Assembly (NCBI RefSeq): GCF_000524195.1
Contig: NW_020170399.1
Span: 255,207 to 319,206, forward strand
Length of the DNA: 64,000 nt
Origin: Echinococcus granulosus
Taxonomy: Eukaryota; Platyhelminthes; Cestoda; Cyclophyllidea; Taeniidae
Reading direction: 5' to 3'
Positions 11,160-23,200 of the stretch are shown here, one piece after another. Positions within the stretch are counted from its first letter, which is position 1. The number at the start of each line of letters is the position of its first letter. The notes under the pieces are model-generated. The model searched no databases. It saw nothing but the letters and a program-made list of their open reading frames with translations, and was not told the DNA's origin. Position numbers and translations under genes: made by a program.

Positions 11160-13320
11160 TAAAAAAACTTGCCCTCGGCTACTATTCTAAATGCCAGAAC
11201 ATTCTAACTGTTGTAATTGCGGAGCCATGATGATCTGAAGGCATCATTTTTACCTACATTGTGGTACCACCGGCCAGTTATTTGGGTGGCAGCTTGCTTT
11301 TTCCTACCTTTAAAACACTTACTCACTTGGCCTTAGGCTCAGTCAACCTTTGGCAGATCTCGGTGTTTACTGGATGTCACAATCAATCTCATCACGATTG
11401 ATGAAGCCGGGAGAAAACTGTTTCACCATAAATTCCCAGCAAATTTGCAAATGTCTTTTAGTATACACATCCTTTTGGAGGGCCTTTAACACCTTCGATT
11501 CTAAAACAAGCGGAGCACTTTAACTCACCACCATTAAAGTACGACGGCTAAAGAGTCAAGTCTAATAAAGTCATTGGGTGGCTCATTAGTCCAAGGATCT
11601 AATCTCACTTTACTACCCTGAAACGGTCTTTTTGGATGAAAAATTTCGGCCTTATGGGATAAAAGCCGAGATGGGTGAATGTGTTCAATTTGTTTTTCCA
11701 ACTAAAATTGGAAAACAAGGTGGGCATCACAGCTGTGCGATCCTTAAGAATGTTTACCTCCCATCAACTGAATAGATAAGATAGGAGGGAAGGGCGGGCC
11801 TCCATCTCTCTGACATTCGCCTTAATTGATGCACTGAGTGGGAAATGCCCCTGACCAAGTACCGGGCCCATTTCAAATGCAAATTAGGTTCCTCTTGGGA
11901 TTCTACATCTCCTATGATGGTGCCGTACACCTTTGAAACAACAAAATTAAATAAGTCAAGTAAATTTAAGATGCCTATGTGATTTTAAAACGATGTCGGC
12001 CAATCATTCCTTTCTAAGTATGTCAGCTCGCCTTGAAGGGTGTTTCCTTGTATAGAGGTGCGCTTAGAAGAGTGTACCATTTGCCGCAGCGGCAAAATAA
12101 ATTTTCATGGTCATTTTTTTGGCAATTGGTACATTGTGTTGACAACAACGTTTCAATCTGCTGATGGCTGGCAGTTTTTAGTTGATTGGATGGAAATATC
12201 TGAAGGCAGCAACTGTGGGTGAGGGTGTGCAGTTCTGGTATGACATTTGAAAACTCCCGGAATGATCGCAAAGCCCTCTGCTAGTATCCTCAAAGGTGAG
12301 AGAACGGAGCGCTGATCTCGTACTCACCAGACTTGTTTTTCATATCTATTAAAAGTGACAAGAACGAAGTAAATCGTAGATATTTTAGAGATACACGTTT
12401 AAGAACTCGTCCTTCTCATGGCGGAGAACCATAGACCCATACTCTCTACAAGTCGGTATGTAGGTGGCACATTGCAGAGCCACCCTCAGGCTCGGATTGG
12501 GATGAGCACTGGCTGAATCAGTAAATGCGATGCGTGGAGAGGGGACGAGTTCCCTCGCGTTAAGTTTTTTGCTAGCTTTTTTAATACGTTTTATCTAGCA
12601 TTCACATGTTTTTTGATGGCAAAGCAGTTTTTTTAGTTTCGACTTAAGCGCGTTTAATTGCACAGGAGCAAAATGAGGACTAAGTGGTGTGTGATTCGGT
12701 CGGTGGCACACAGTGTCTTCGCTCACGACCGGTCCTATGTCACGCCACTTGGAGTGGGGCTAAATTACTTTCCTCTTTACTCAGGTGTCTCTCTCTCTCG
12801 CCTGCGTGCCTGGTGTTATTAAAAAGGGTTACACTTCAGCCATCCAGACCCTCACAGTCACAAGCGAGCTAGGAACACTTTCATGGCCTTAGGCGCTTGT
12901 GTTGGCAGGAGGAGTCGAAGATGTTGGTCTAAGAGTTGATTTGCGTTTTTTTGGGCGATCTATTAATAGAACGGATTTTCAGTTTCTGCCTTTTTCTTTA
13001 GCATACAAGGCAAGGTGAGAAAAATGTGGAGAAACTTTTGGCTAAACTGAAGAGAAAGCCAACTATAGGCAAGATTTTGAGATAAACTAGAGTGGAAAAA
13101 GAGGTTTAGTAATGCTTAAACAGCCTGGCGGAGTGCCAAATATGGCAAACGCTGTGAAAATTCTATGTTAATTTAAAAAGAGCCATGCGTTCTACCACAC
13201 AATGCCACAGTAAAACATCTTCTGGTGAGAAATGGCAAATGACGCTTTGATTAATTCAGCTTTTCGAATTGAGCAAGGTCTTCACTCACGGGGTTGGACG
13301 CTGTGCCATGGCAGTGAGCT
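11160..13320. other. Gene-free interval
   Basis: No ORF with protein-like composition, no tRNA-like fold and no member of the LTR-like family was recognised here. The 60-85 codon ORFs around 12000-12270 overlap on both strands, as expected of noise. Part of a larger AT-rich intergenic region. Confidence 0.5.
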
Positions 13321-13322
13321 TT

Positions 13323-13500
13323 TGTACAAAAGAATTCCCTGAAGACATAATGCTTGGGCAGAATATGTATTGCCGATGCACAGAAGGGCTTAGGGGGGCC
13401 ACTGACAGGCTCGGAGACCAGACCGCCCAACGGAGGTATAATGGCAGAGCTCCAAGTGGCCTGTTACCAAAACTGAGGGTCAAACAGTTAAAACATTACG
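13323..13500 (+). repeat. Solo LTR-like repeat
   Basis: Begins near TGTACAAAAGAATTCCCTGAAG and carries the family landmarks TTGGGCAGAATATGTATTGC, CACAGAAGGGCTTAG, CCACTGACAGGCTCGGAG, GGAGGTATAATGGCAGAGCT and a TTAAAACATTACG end. Same orientation as the other copies. A chance 112-codon ORF runs across it. Confidence 0.7.
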
Positions 13501-15490
13501 AGATTTCCTCTTATATGGCTAGGCATTTGGCGTGGATTGTCTTAGTTAAGGTGGATGACTTAACACAACCGGAAAAAAGAATGCACAAGTATATGCCTAA
13601 ATTCTGACTAAGCAAACCTAACTTCCAGTGTCCGAAAATAGATTTAATTGTTTAAGCCTCATTTACTCGGTCTCATTTCCATTGCTGATCATCCCCTTTA
13701 GGATCATCTTCCTATCAAAAAGGCAGGGCCAAAACCGAGCGTCAAGGTTTACCTTCTAGATCACTTTCACTCCCTCCTCTCATGTTACATCCTATGAAAT
13801 AAAGCACTTTACGCTCAGTCCATCTAGTGGAATCAGTCAAAAGTGCTTAAGTATGAATTGTAAAGGTAAATCGAGGTAAACTTAGTATGGTCTGATGGAT
13901 CCTAAGTCACTTTGCTAAAGCGGAGAATTCTTTTCACATACATTGAGATTCCCATCTAAGTTTCTTTACAAACGAAAGTATAGTATTTCAGGTGGAAGAA
14001 CACTGCCTCCCTATTCATTTTGTTGGTTCGTTTCACGCCAACGTCGTGATTCTACCTTTCCTGCATTCCCTCCAAAGCAGCATTGTAACTCTACACACTT
14101 CTTGCCCCCTGAAAAACAAGCTTCTTTCGTAAAATGTGTCTTGAACTCGACTTCAGTTTTTTTCTCATTTCTGTGTCTGGAAGGTGCTGGCAAGGTTTCA
14201 TCCAAATTATAAAGCCGCACGATGCTGCAGCTGCCATCGGCTTGCATTGGCATCTGGGATAAGTTCCCGTGCTACTTCCAGATATCCATTTTTGGTGCAA
14301 ACCTAACCGAATAGTAGCGGCTTTAGCTCTTGGGTATAACTACTTCGTATTGTCGATTAAGAAATATGTAATATTAAACTCCAATTTTGCTTGAATTTCC
14401 CACGAATACATCTTACTGAAAAACGCTCCTCGCATTCACAGTTTTCGGTCAAATAGCGCAATGAAAATCCAGTTTTGGTTCTTGAGAAGCTTCCTTAAAT
14501 TGGGTTTGAAACATGTTTTTTTGACATTGCTAAAAGATACTGATAGCAGTTAGGCGGAATCACTGAAACGTGCAAAATTTTTTTCAGAGGGGGAGCTGAA
14601 ACTCCTGCTTGTTTTATACGATCCAAAGAGCTCGTTTCCTTCACATAAATGGTAGTTGGATAGATTTTTTACATAAAATCATAAAATGCCTATGCTTTTG
14701 AGGAAACAAATTAGATGGGGCGACAACGTGAACAGTCAGGCCCAAAATTTTGAAATTTTCAGTAGATTGTGACTCGCTCAAGGGAACTCCAAATGTGCAA
14801 ACCATGTATTTCCAACGTGAGTATGTTCGGCACTTGATGGTCCGATGTTTACCATCCACAATGTGGTTGACTTTGAATAAGGGAATTGTGAGCAAGGCCG
14901 CTTGGACATCATTTTTAAAAATTAGGAACTAGCACAAGTAGGTTTTTACGTATTTACTGAGCCACCATGCAATAGAGTGAATAATAGCTACTCGGTCTTT
15001 TTCTTGTTGGTGTTTTACTGGGAATATCCTGGTAAAATGGTCCACTGTATTTTCTCACCACGCAGACACTACTCATAAATCAAGGTCTAATCCCTTGAGA
15101 AGCAAATGAGCCGAAACCGGTGCAAAACTTCCCCATGGGTCACCAAATCAAGATGGTTTGAGTTTTCAAAACAATGTGTGTCTTGTTGGTATGCATATGA
15201 TTTGCTATTTAATTCACAAATCTTTAACTAGTCACACAGATAATAGTCCTCGTTTCCTTTTATTTCAGCAAATGTGATCCAAATTCAATTGTTACACATA
15301 GAAACCATCAAAACAGAGTTGGCCGCATGCATGCGATTCTCTCAATTTTGTTAGTGTGAGGATTAATAGTTCAACAAATTGCACATTATCAATATTTGAT
15401 ATCATCTGCGCAAGACGAGGTGTTAGCCGTATTTACTATTTTCAAACCTGGAGTCTCTCAAACTTTTGGGCCAGTAGATCTAAAGCACAG
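13501..15490. other. Gene-free interval between repeats
   Basis: AT-rich sequence with several overlapping 60-90 codon ORFs on both strands (for example 13943-14300), none with domain-like composition or convincing exon boundaries. Nothing else seen. Confidence 0.5.
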
Positions 15491-15497
15491 CAGTAGT

Positions 15498-15687
15498 TGT
15501 AGATCTTTGAGACCTCCCTGAAGAAGAATTAGAGCACAATACCCTGGCAGAATATATATACTCCACATGCAAAAGGGTCTGGGACTACCGGCATGGCCCG
15601 GAGGGCAGTCCACCTAACAAAGGTACAGTGACCCTGGCACAAAGTATTCCTTTACTAAAACCAAAAGTAGGCAACCAACGTATCGCA
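15498..15687 (+). repeat. Solo LTR-like repeat
   Basis: Starts TGTAGATCTTTGAGACCTCC. It then shows CCTGGCAGAATATATATACT, the core GGGACTACCGGCATGGCCCG with GAGGGCAGTCC, AACAAAGGTACAGTGACC, and an end near ACGTATCGCAGCA. It is diverged by many substitutions but collinear with the other copies, and lies about 600 bp upstream of the unknown gene at 16286. Confidence 0.65.
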
Positions 15688-16285
15688 GCAGTGACTTAAC
15701 ATTTTGCTCATTCACTTCATTATCTCCAGTTCGGCAATCCACTCCGCAAAATGGCCTTCGAGTCATGCTAGTAGCCAGCTCCTCCGCATATTATTAATGC
15801 ATGTATTTCCATACCACAGATTTCTGTATAAACTACCAGCTAATTATCAGTAGCTCAATATGCAAAAAAATAAAACAGGTAGGACTGTAAATTGCGATGT
15901 TGAAAACAGAAAGATGTTGAAGACGTAACTTGTCGATCTACCAAGCGAAGTAATGTACGGTGGCAGACAAGACATGCAAAGACATTTTTAGCTACCTAGT
16001 GCTCAAATCCATCGAGTTTTCCAGAATGATTTGAATCTGGCTTCATGAATAGTCTTTGACAGTAAACAACGTTTTTTCTCAAACCTCGGTGACCGACTTA
16101 CACCACCTCTGAGTAGACTTCTAATAATATCTTTTTGTACAGCCACTCTTAATGTTCTTTTTAGCCATGTTTTTCTACATATAATTAAATGTAATGATTT
16201 TAAATAGGCCAAAATAAATTTAGACTATTTAAAAAGGCAGTTGACCCAATCAACGGCGCCGCCCTTCGTGTGTCTGCGTCCTGCC

Positions 16286-18737
16286 ATGTGCTCTGATTCG
16301 GATCCTTTAACCGAATTTTTGTCGCTTGTTCCTTATGGTGACCGCAAACTTGCTACTTCAGCTATTCTTAGTCTACGGTCTAGATTGAATGAGCATATTG
16401 ATTTACGTGCTTCAATAAATGGCCCTCTTCATCAAATCAAACGTTTGAAGCAGATATTTACGCATACACCAATCTCACTAAGACGATCCATGAGGTCGAA
16501 AATAATGGCAGCACTCGAGCAATGTATGGAAAGCTCTGAAGCCTCAGCTGTTTTTGTAACACTTCTCGTGATTATTGAGGCTAACAGCCTCCGGAATCCT
16601 GACCGAAGTGATTTGGAAACGGCTGATATCGTTAACTGTCTGCCTCCTCTGAACTCTCTCATAGGCAAACTTACACAGACTCTTCAACTACAACGAAGCA
16701 ATTTACTCTCACTTCGTGCCTGGACTATTGCAATGCTTGTTTACACCTATCGCCAGTGCCTTATTTGGTGCTCTCGACAAGATTGTCTTGACCTAGAGGA
16801 ACTACCCCTTCAAGAACGTGTTCCATTGGATTCTGAACTTTATTCCTCACCATGTGTTCCCAAGTTGCTCAAAATTGCCCTTGATTGCCAAGTGAATAAT
16901 CTTCTTGTTCCTACTCCTAAAGATGATTATTTACTAAGTGATTTATTGTTGGCGAGCGCCTTCTCTGACAGCACTGTAAAGTACGTTGAACAGCATGATG
17001 AAAATAGCGTTTATAATATGCTAGAAAACCACCTTGATTCTGCTTGCGGTGCTCTCAAGCCGACTACCCATTTAAAAGTCAATACGGATCTCAAATCTTT
17101 GCCTTCGACCTCAGATGTTCATAATTCCCTTATAGCATCGAATCTGTTAAAGGTGCAGGAGTATCTACAAATATTTGAAAGACAGATATTAGACAATCCA
17201 CCACTTCACGATGACTTAAAACAGATTTGCAAGGAGCTTATTCTCGGTGCTCCTGCCATTCTCCTTCAATCAGCAAGTGAACTTGATGGAAGCTCTGAAA
17301 CCTCAGAAGATTGCGAATCAATTTATTGCAGCTTCCTCTGTGGATTTCTTCATGTCTGGATCTACGCTTTGGAAAAGCGCCTCATTTTTGAAGACATACC
17401 ACAGTCTTACCTTTACCTGTGTGGTTTCACCAATGTCAAATTTCAGGTATATCTGTTAAATTCCAGTTACCTCACTACCTAGCTTGTAGTGCCACTCCCT
17501 TTTTACAGTTTTTTAATGCTCGTGAGAGCGTATACATTTGTAATTTCCGTAAGATCCAGTGTCAACAGATTTATCCAATGCCTGTTTTACTGTTTTTTTG
17601 CTTCAGGCTATGCGGTTGAAAGATTTCATTCAAACCGTCGGACTCGTGGCACAATTTCTTACCGTTTACCTTCGTGTGTTTAGATCAAATGTTCTCGCAT
17701 CTCCACACTGGTTTTTGCAAATGCTCTCCGATTGTGTTACTGCGATCATCGATCGCCTTTCCTCAGGTAGTACTCCTACCGGTCGTACTGTTGTCTTGTC
17801 ACAGCGTGGCATAACTTGTTGCCTAGCAATCGTCGTATAGCTTCCGGCTCAGTTTTCTGGGCCTTATTCAAGTCATATAAGACAGATTATTTGGTAGTTC
17901 AAATGCGCTCAAGTTAGGTACAAGCTTTGCTGTACACGCGTGGGAACTCTGAGGGACCAACAGCATAGGCTCTACCAACGCAGATCCGTTCCACCAACGT
18001 GGAGATCAAATTTTAGGAGAATAAAATGACGCCGCGGTCAGGCACATACTCAAAGCAAACATTTTTCTGTTATAGTTTTGTCATTTGCTGGAGGAGTTGT
18101 CAATAGCTCCTAGGAGATTAAAGTAAACGCTTCTACACTTCTGCTCATAGCTGTGGACGATGAAGAACTCACGATTCTGGAGTACGCCGTATCTCCGTGC
18201 ATTGCTGCAGTGAGCAGAACTTGGATCAGCTTGCGAGCAGACGAACCAGACTCACGACCGGAGCTGTCACGAGCTGTTAAGGGTATCCTTGATATTATAG
18301 CGGTACGTATTGCAGCGGCAACGGTTCCCCAGGCTGGCGGGAAGCAAAAGAAGTGGCGGGATCAGTTCCCAGCCAACGCTCATCGGGAGTGCTCGGCTCT
18401 AAGACCACGGATGCGACATATGTTGAATCAGGGTTTGGTCTTCCCTATCCTTGATATGGTTGATCCCTGGGCACTGCAGCAGTCACGTGTTGGGTTGAAG
18501 CCAGCGGCGGCCTGCGAAGTGCTACGCACCCTGGTGACGAGTCACAGGGAGAGAGAGCGTTTGGCGAACGGAGAGCGGGGCACATCGGCAGCGGTGACAG
18601 CGTCGGGCTCTGTGGGCTCTGGTCGCCACGGCGTGGTCACTGCTCCAGCGGCTATCGGTGGTCTCTCTGGGGGACGTCTTAAAGCGAAGGCGGTAGCAAA
18701 AAGACAACAACGTATCCGCCAGCAGAAGCGCTTTTGA
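16286..18737 (+). CDS. Unknown helical-rich protein, three exons
   Basis: Exons 16286-17446, 17607-17766 and 18151-18737 join in phase (CAG|gtata; cttcag|GCT; TCAG|gtagta; catag|CTG) into 635 codons ending in TGA. The first exon could instead begin at 16241, after an AG acceptor, with an upstream exon; the ATG at 16286 is the first Met in frame. The protein is leucine-rich and almost certainly mostly alpha-helical (for example LQRSNLLSLRAWTIAMLVYT and KDFIQTVGLVAQFLTVYLRV), reminiscent of HEAT/ARM-type scaffolds. It ends in a very basic tail, KAKAVAKRQQRIRQQKRF, that could be a nuclear localisation signal. I do not recognise the family. The gene is upstream of, and on the same strand as, the tubby-like gene. 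Confidence 0.75.
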
Positions 18738-20247
18738 GAACTTGTGCAAATATATCAATTTAATAGTGTTATGATCTTTGACAGGTGTGGGTTGAGTAAA
18801 ACGGATTTCCCTTGGTGGGTCCCGTGCCCCTTGGGCTCGCCGGTCTGCGTGGGGTTGGGTCTCTTGCGTACCTGTCTCGGCCGGGCCGATAGGGTCTGTT
18901 TGCTTGTGAGCCGGGTTGGTCTGGATGGGAGACTATCGGCGTTGTATGAATGAAGTCGTACAAATTCAAGATGATGGGTAGGGTGCTTACCTAGGATTGG
19001 ATAAAGAGTTTGTATTCTTGGGTTGTATTGACAAAAAAGTACAAGGAAATGCAAGAATATTACTATCAATATACTCAGTGATAATACATTTTATAAACCT
19101 TTACTCAAGTAACTAAAAAAATTTAGTGGTCACAAAAATGTTTAACGAAAATTGTGTGGAAATCAAGATAAACATGTCCTGAGAATGCTTTTAAGAAAGA
19201 GGTGCAAATTGGAACAATTTGTGGTGCACAAGATCTCTAAGTTCGCGATTGGAGAACTTAAAAATTTTTTGCAGTGCATTTGCCTCTTCACTTCCAGGAA
19301 GTAGCCCTGGTTTGATTTATCGAAAGAGCTATGTGTTTGTAGTGTTTTAACTAATGGTGGAGTAATTTACCTCTGACGGAAAATAAAGGCGCGTAATCAA
19401 GACCGTAGCAGTGTGCATTCGAATGGTAGTTGGGTCGACAAAATCGAACAATGCGAGGGGGTTTTTACACCTACCTGGACTCTAATTTAACAAAACAGAA
19501 GCATCGTTTGAGCGTTTGCTTGACAGTCTTATTGTCGGCAATATTTTATTTAGTTACTTTTATTTCTCGAACACACTTTTTGTTCATTATGGTAATTGAA
19601 TTGCAGGTTTTTCTTAAAATCTTTTTAGCTAGCAGGCTTTAGGCTCAAAGCTGCTTGTTTTTTTGGGGTTATGTAACTCACGAACATCCGGAGATATATT
19701 TATTTCGTTGATCTTAAAAGCTTAATTATTTATTGTAACTAATTAGGCCGTGTTATTTGTTTATTATACTTTACACTGCGTAGATTATGTTTGAAATCCT
19801 TTTATATCACTTATTAACATATTGTTGTTGTTGAAGTGGCCTAGAAAATTTAGATTACTTTTTTCCTAAAATCTTCCTTGAGACATATAACTACTTTTTT
19901 CTCATTGTTGCAATTAACAGGCCTAATATTGACATAGAGGTCTACCGCTATTTTACTTGCAAAGGCATTAGCGGCTTTTAATGAAAATAGAGCCTTATTT
20001 CTTTGATGGCAACCATTTAATTGTAAATAACAATGTTTGCATGAACCATGTTGCTCTAATATTTCCCCTTTTTAGCCATTACGTGCACCACTTAGCAGTG
20101 TGATATGTTGTTAATCTACTCCTTGATGGGTGCTTAAAAATATCTGATTTACTTTTGTCACTTCAAGTAATTTTTCAATCACATTTTCCAAAGATATACA
20201 TAAGAACAATAAGAACAATGGCTTAAAAATATTTTAATTTAGAGGGC
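18738..20247. other. Intergenic region upstream of tubby-like gene
   Basis: A GC-rich patch (about 18800-18960) gives way to very AT-rich DNA (about 19060-20240). No ORF of protein character was recognised. The 5' UTR and promoter of the tubby-like gene should lie here. TTTAG just upstream of its first ATG (20239-20243) could be a splice acceptor for a non-coding first exon. Confidence 0.5.
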
Positions 20248-23200
20248 ATGGACGCCGCATCTATTAAAGGCGCTGCACAAAGGCGATTAAAGTTGGAGAA
20301 GCAGAGGGAGATTTTACAGAAGAAGCGTCAACAGAAGCACGCTCACGAGGTACAGTCCTTACAGGCCAAGTCTTTCAATTCTTTGGTGGATTTCGGTCCG
20401 ATAAGTCCTCGATCGACTGTAAAGACACCCAGTCGTGATTCGCAAACCCCGGCTTCTGAAAATTTTGGTGAGTTTGGTTGAGGCCTACTCATTCTACACC
20501 CTGCTTCATATAGGTCAATTAACTAAGGCACTTCTCCAGTTATTGTAAAACAAAGGGTTGAAATCAGTGCTAATGTAGTTTTGCCATCCGATTGACTAGT
20601 ATTTAAAGTGACATAGTCTACTAAGGTGAGTATGTACAATGTTTACTTATTTTATTGCACTCAAATATATTTGGCTCGTAGTTTATTTCGCTGAAAGCTC
20701 TTTGTTCGACCCATAAATTTTTTGCTATGCAACATACAGTAGTGCTTTTGAATAAAGTTTTCCCTTAAAGCAACAAGTTATTTATAAAATGCATAAGATG
20801 TTGGGACAAAAATTTTTGCTGTAATATTCTCTTTTATTTGAGGTAATATATGTTTGCTGTTTAGAGAAAAGTAGATATCATAGGAACCAAAAACGATTTA
20901 AAGCAAAAAACGGCAAAATTTATTGACTATAAGACAAACAGATGAATCACTTTATATTGAAGACTTGTTTAAGAGTGATCAAGCAACCAACTCGAACTAG
21001 TAAATTCCTCAGAGGTGGCATTCTTAGATGGACTTAGTAAGTTAATCTTTTTAGTAAAAATGAGTAATTAGACGTTAGTCGACTAGCCCAATATGACTAC
21101 TGACGAGGGAGTGGATTGTTAGCATTGTTGGTAAAAGTCTTAAGCCTGACTATGCATAGCCAGCACTTAGCTTACTAAGTATTTCGGTGATTTTTGCCAA
21201 CAAGAATAAATTTTATGTAACCATATCTTTGTTTCGAGGCAAATCATGAACATCACTGAGTAGCTGAATTAAAGAGGTCACAATATTTACATCACCTCCT
21301 ACGAAGCCTTCCAGATAAACGTTAATTGGGATTCGCATTATTACTGTTATTTGTCTTCGCTAAAAATAACACATCGTTTATACAATTTATTCAGTATCAC
21401 ACCGTTGTATGAAGGCAATGGTTTCACTGTTTTTAGTAATTAGCTTGAACCAGCTTCAGCGGACAATGGTAGTGTGATTTGCGCAAATCCTAGCCTCCTA
21501 ATTGGCCGACCTACACTTTAATTCTGTGAGACAATGCCCAAGGCCAAATTTTTAGAGAGCTCTAAACTAAATGAGGTCATTAAAGCTGATATCCTACTTT
21601 GGCCAAATAGTAGAATGGTGCTTTTCCACCAGGCTGAATTTATTCAAACAAGCTCAATAGTAAGCTCCTAACACTGTGGAGCAAGTGAGCACCAAATTGC
21701 CATTCTTTTTCTTCTCAGCCCGATTGGTCCCCTTTTAAAAGAGAACCATCCATCTATGCAGATGGTTAATGAGATCTTATCATCTTCGTGAGTAATTATA
21801 TGATATCAATGTGATTGCAGCATACGATGGTCCACAGGCCTTCGAGTTGGGCAACCCTGACCTTCTCGATCCTCCCATCCAGGTCCTGCGGGTCAGTGGT
21901 GATAAGAACGACACGGCTGCTCCCACCATTGGTAAGTGACTATTTATTTTTTGCGGTGAAAATTGCACAAGTTGCCTAAAGTAGTGAGTAAGCGTATGCT
22001 CGTAGACACGAGATTAGACAGCCCCTCCAGGCAACAGAACTCGTTGGCTTTTTAATTGAGAACCTGTTAGTTCACTTCTCATTTCAGTAAAAAACACATT
22101 ACTTTCCGCATCTTTCACATTCCTGCATTTTTTGTGGTTTTAAACGCATTCCATGGTGAACCGAACAGTTGAAAGGAGTCACACCAACTTTTCAACTAAC
22201 TGCTTAGCACTGTGCGCCAACACTGAGTGACTCGTTTTACCTCCGTTTGGGCAATAAATTGTTACAAATGGTAGAAGTCTAGCAATGGCATTGTGCTAAG
22301 GTTGATCTTTGAAGTATTTCCAAGTCAAATATTGTCGTTGACTAGCTTCTGCCACCTTGGTACAATGTCATTGTCGTGGGTTAGTGTCGCGCGACTCGAT
22401 CAAAAACATGAATTTCGGAAATTTAATGCTTTAGGACCAAAAACTCGTGGACCATTTTTAAAAGCCAACAATTGCCCAGTCTTATGGAGTTTTTTTTGAT
22501 CTGAAGCCTTGCTTCATGCTAGGGAAGTTGACTACCCTTGCTTACCTCCTCATTCATGATAATGTTGTAGCACTCCATCTTACGGAGTCAAGTTATAAGC
22601 TATAGCAAATTATTCCGAAACAAAAGCCTGTGAAGGCTATAATTTAGATTTCAATGCAGTTGTTTGTTTTTCCTTACTCATAAGTGGATGGGTGGAACAG
22701 AAGTTTCACGCACTGCTTTACGTTACTGTGGTTATGGGCTAAGTCTTAAAAGTAGGTTAGGAGTCAAGAGCTCCCGTTTTTTGCCATCTGGTCTCCTAAA
22801 TGAAAAGGGCCTTTAAAATTTCTTATCTTTCACAAAAGCAACAACCCTCCTACGCCTTGATAACCCTAGAAATGGACTGAGTTTATGGCGTGTTTATTCA
22901 ACCTCGCGCATCGTGAGTCCCTATTCAATGGAAAATTGTTTAAGCTATTTTCCTCATGTTACCTTCACAAATAATGGTTTCAACGCCTTCCCCTCTGCCT
23001 CTCCAAATGCTTTGCAGCTTAGGCCGTGTAAATGGTTTCAAAGACGTTTTGGAGGCAAAAAGTATATTTCGATTTTGAAGAGACCCCGCCCCATGGCTTC
23101 CGACGTGGGCACCTTGCTAAGGGCCTTAAACTACGGGTACTCCTTTTTTTGACAGCTTATTTTGCGTACCGAAACCATAAGTGTTCATTTTGTATCATTA

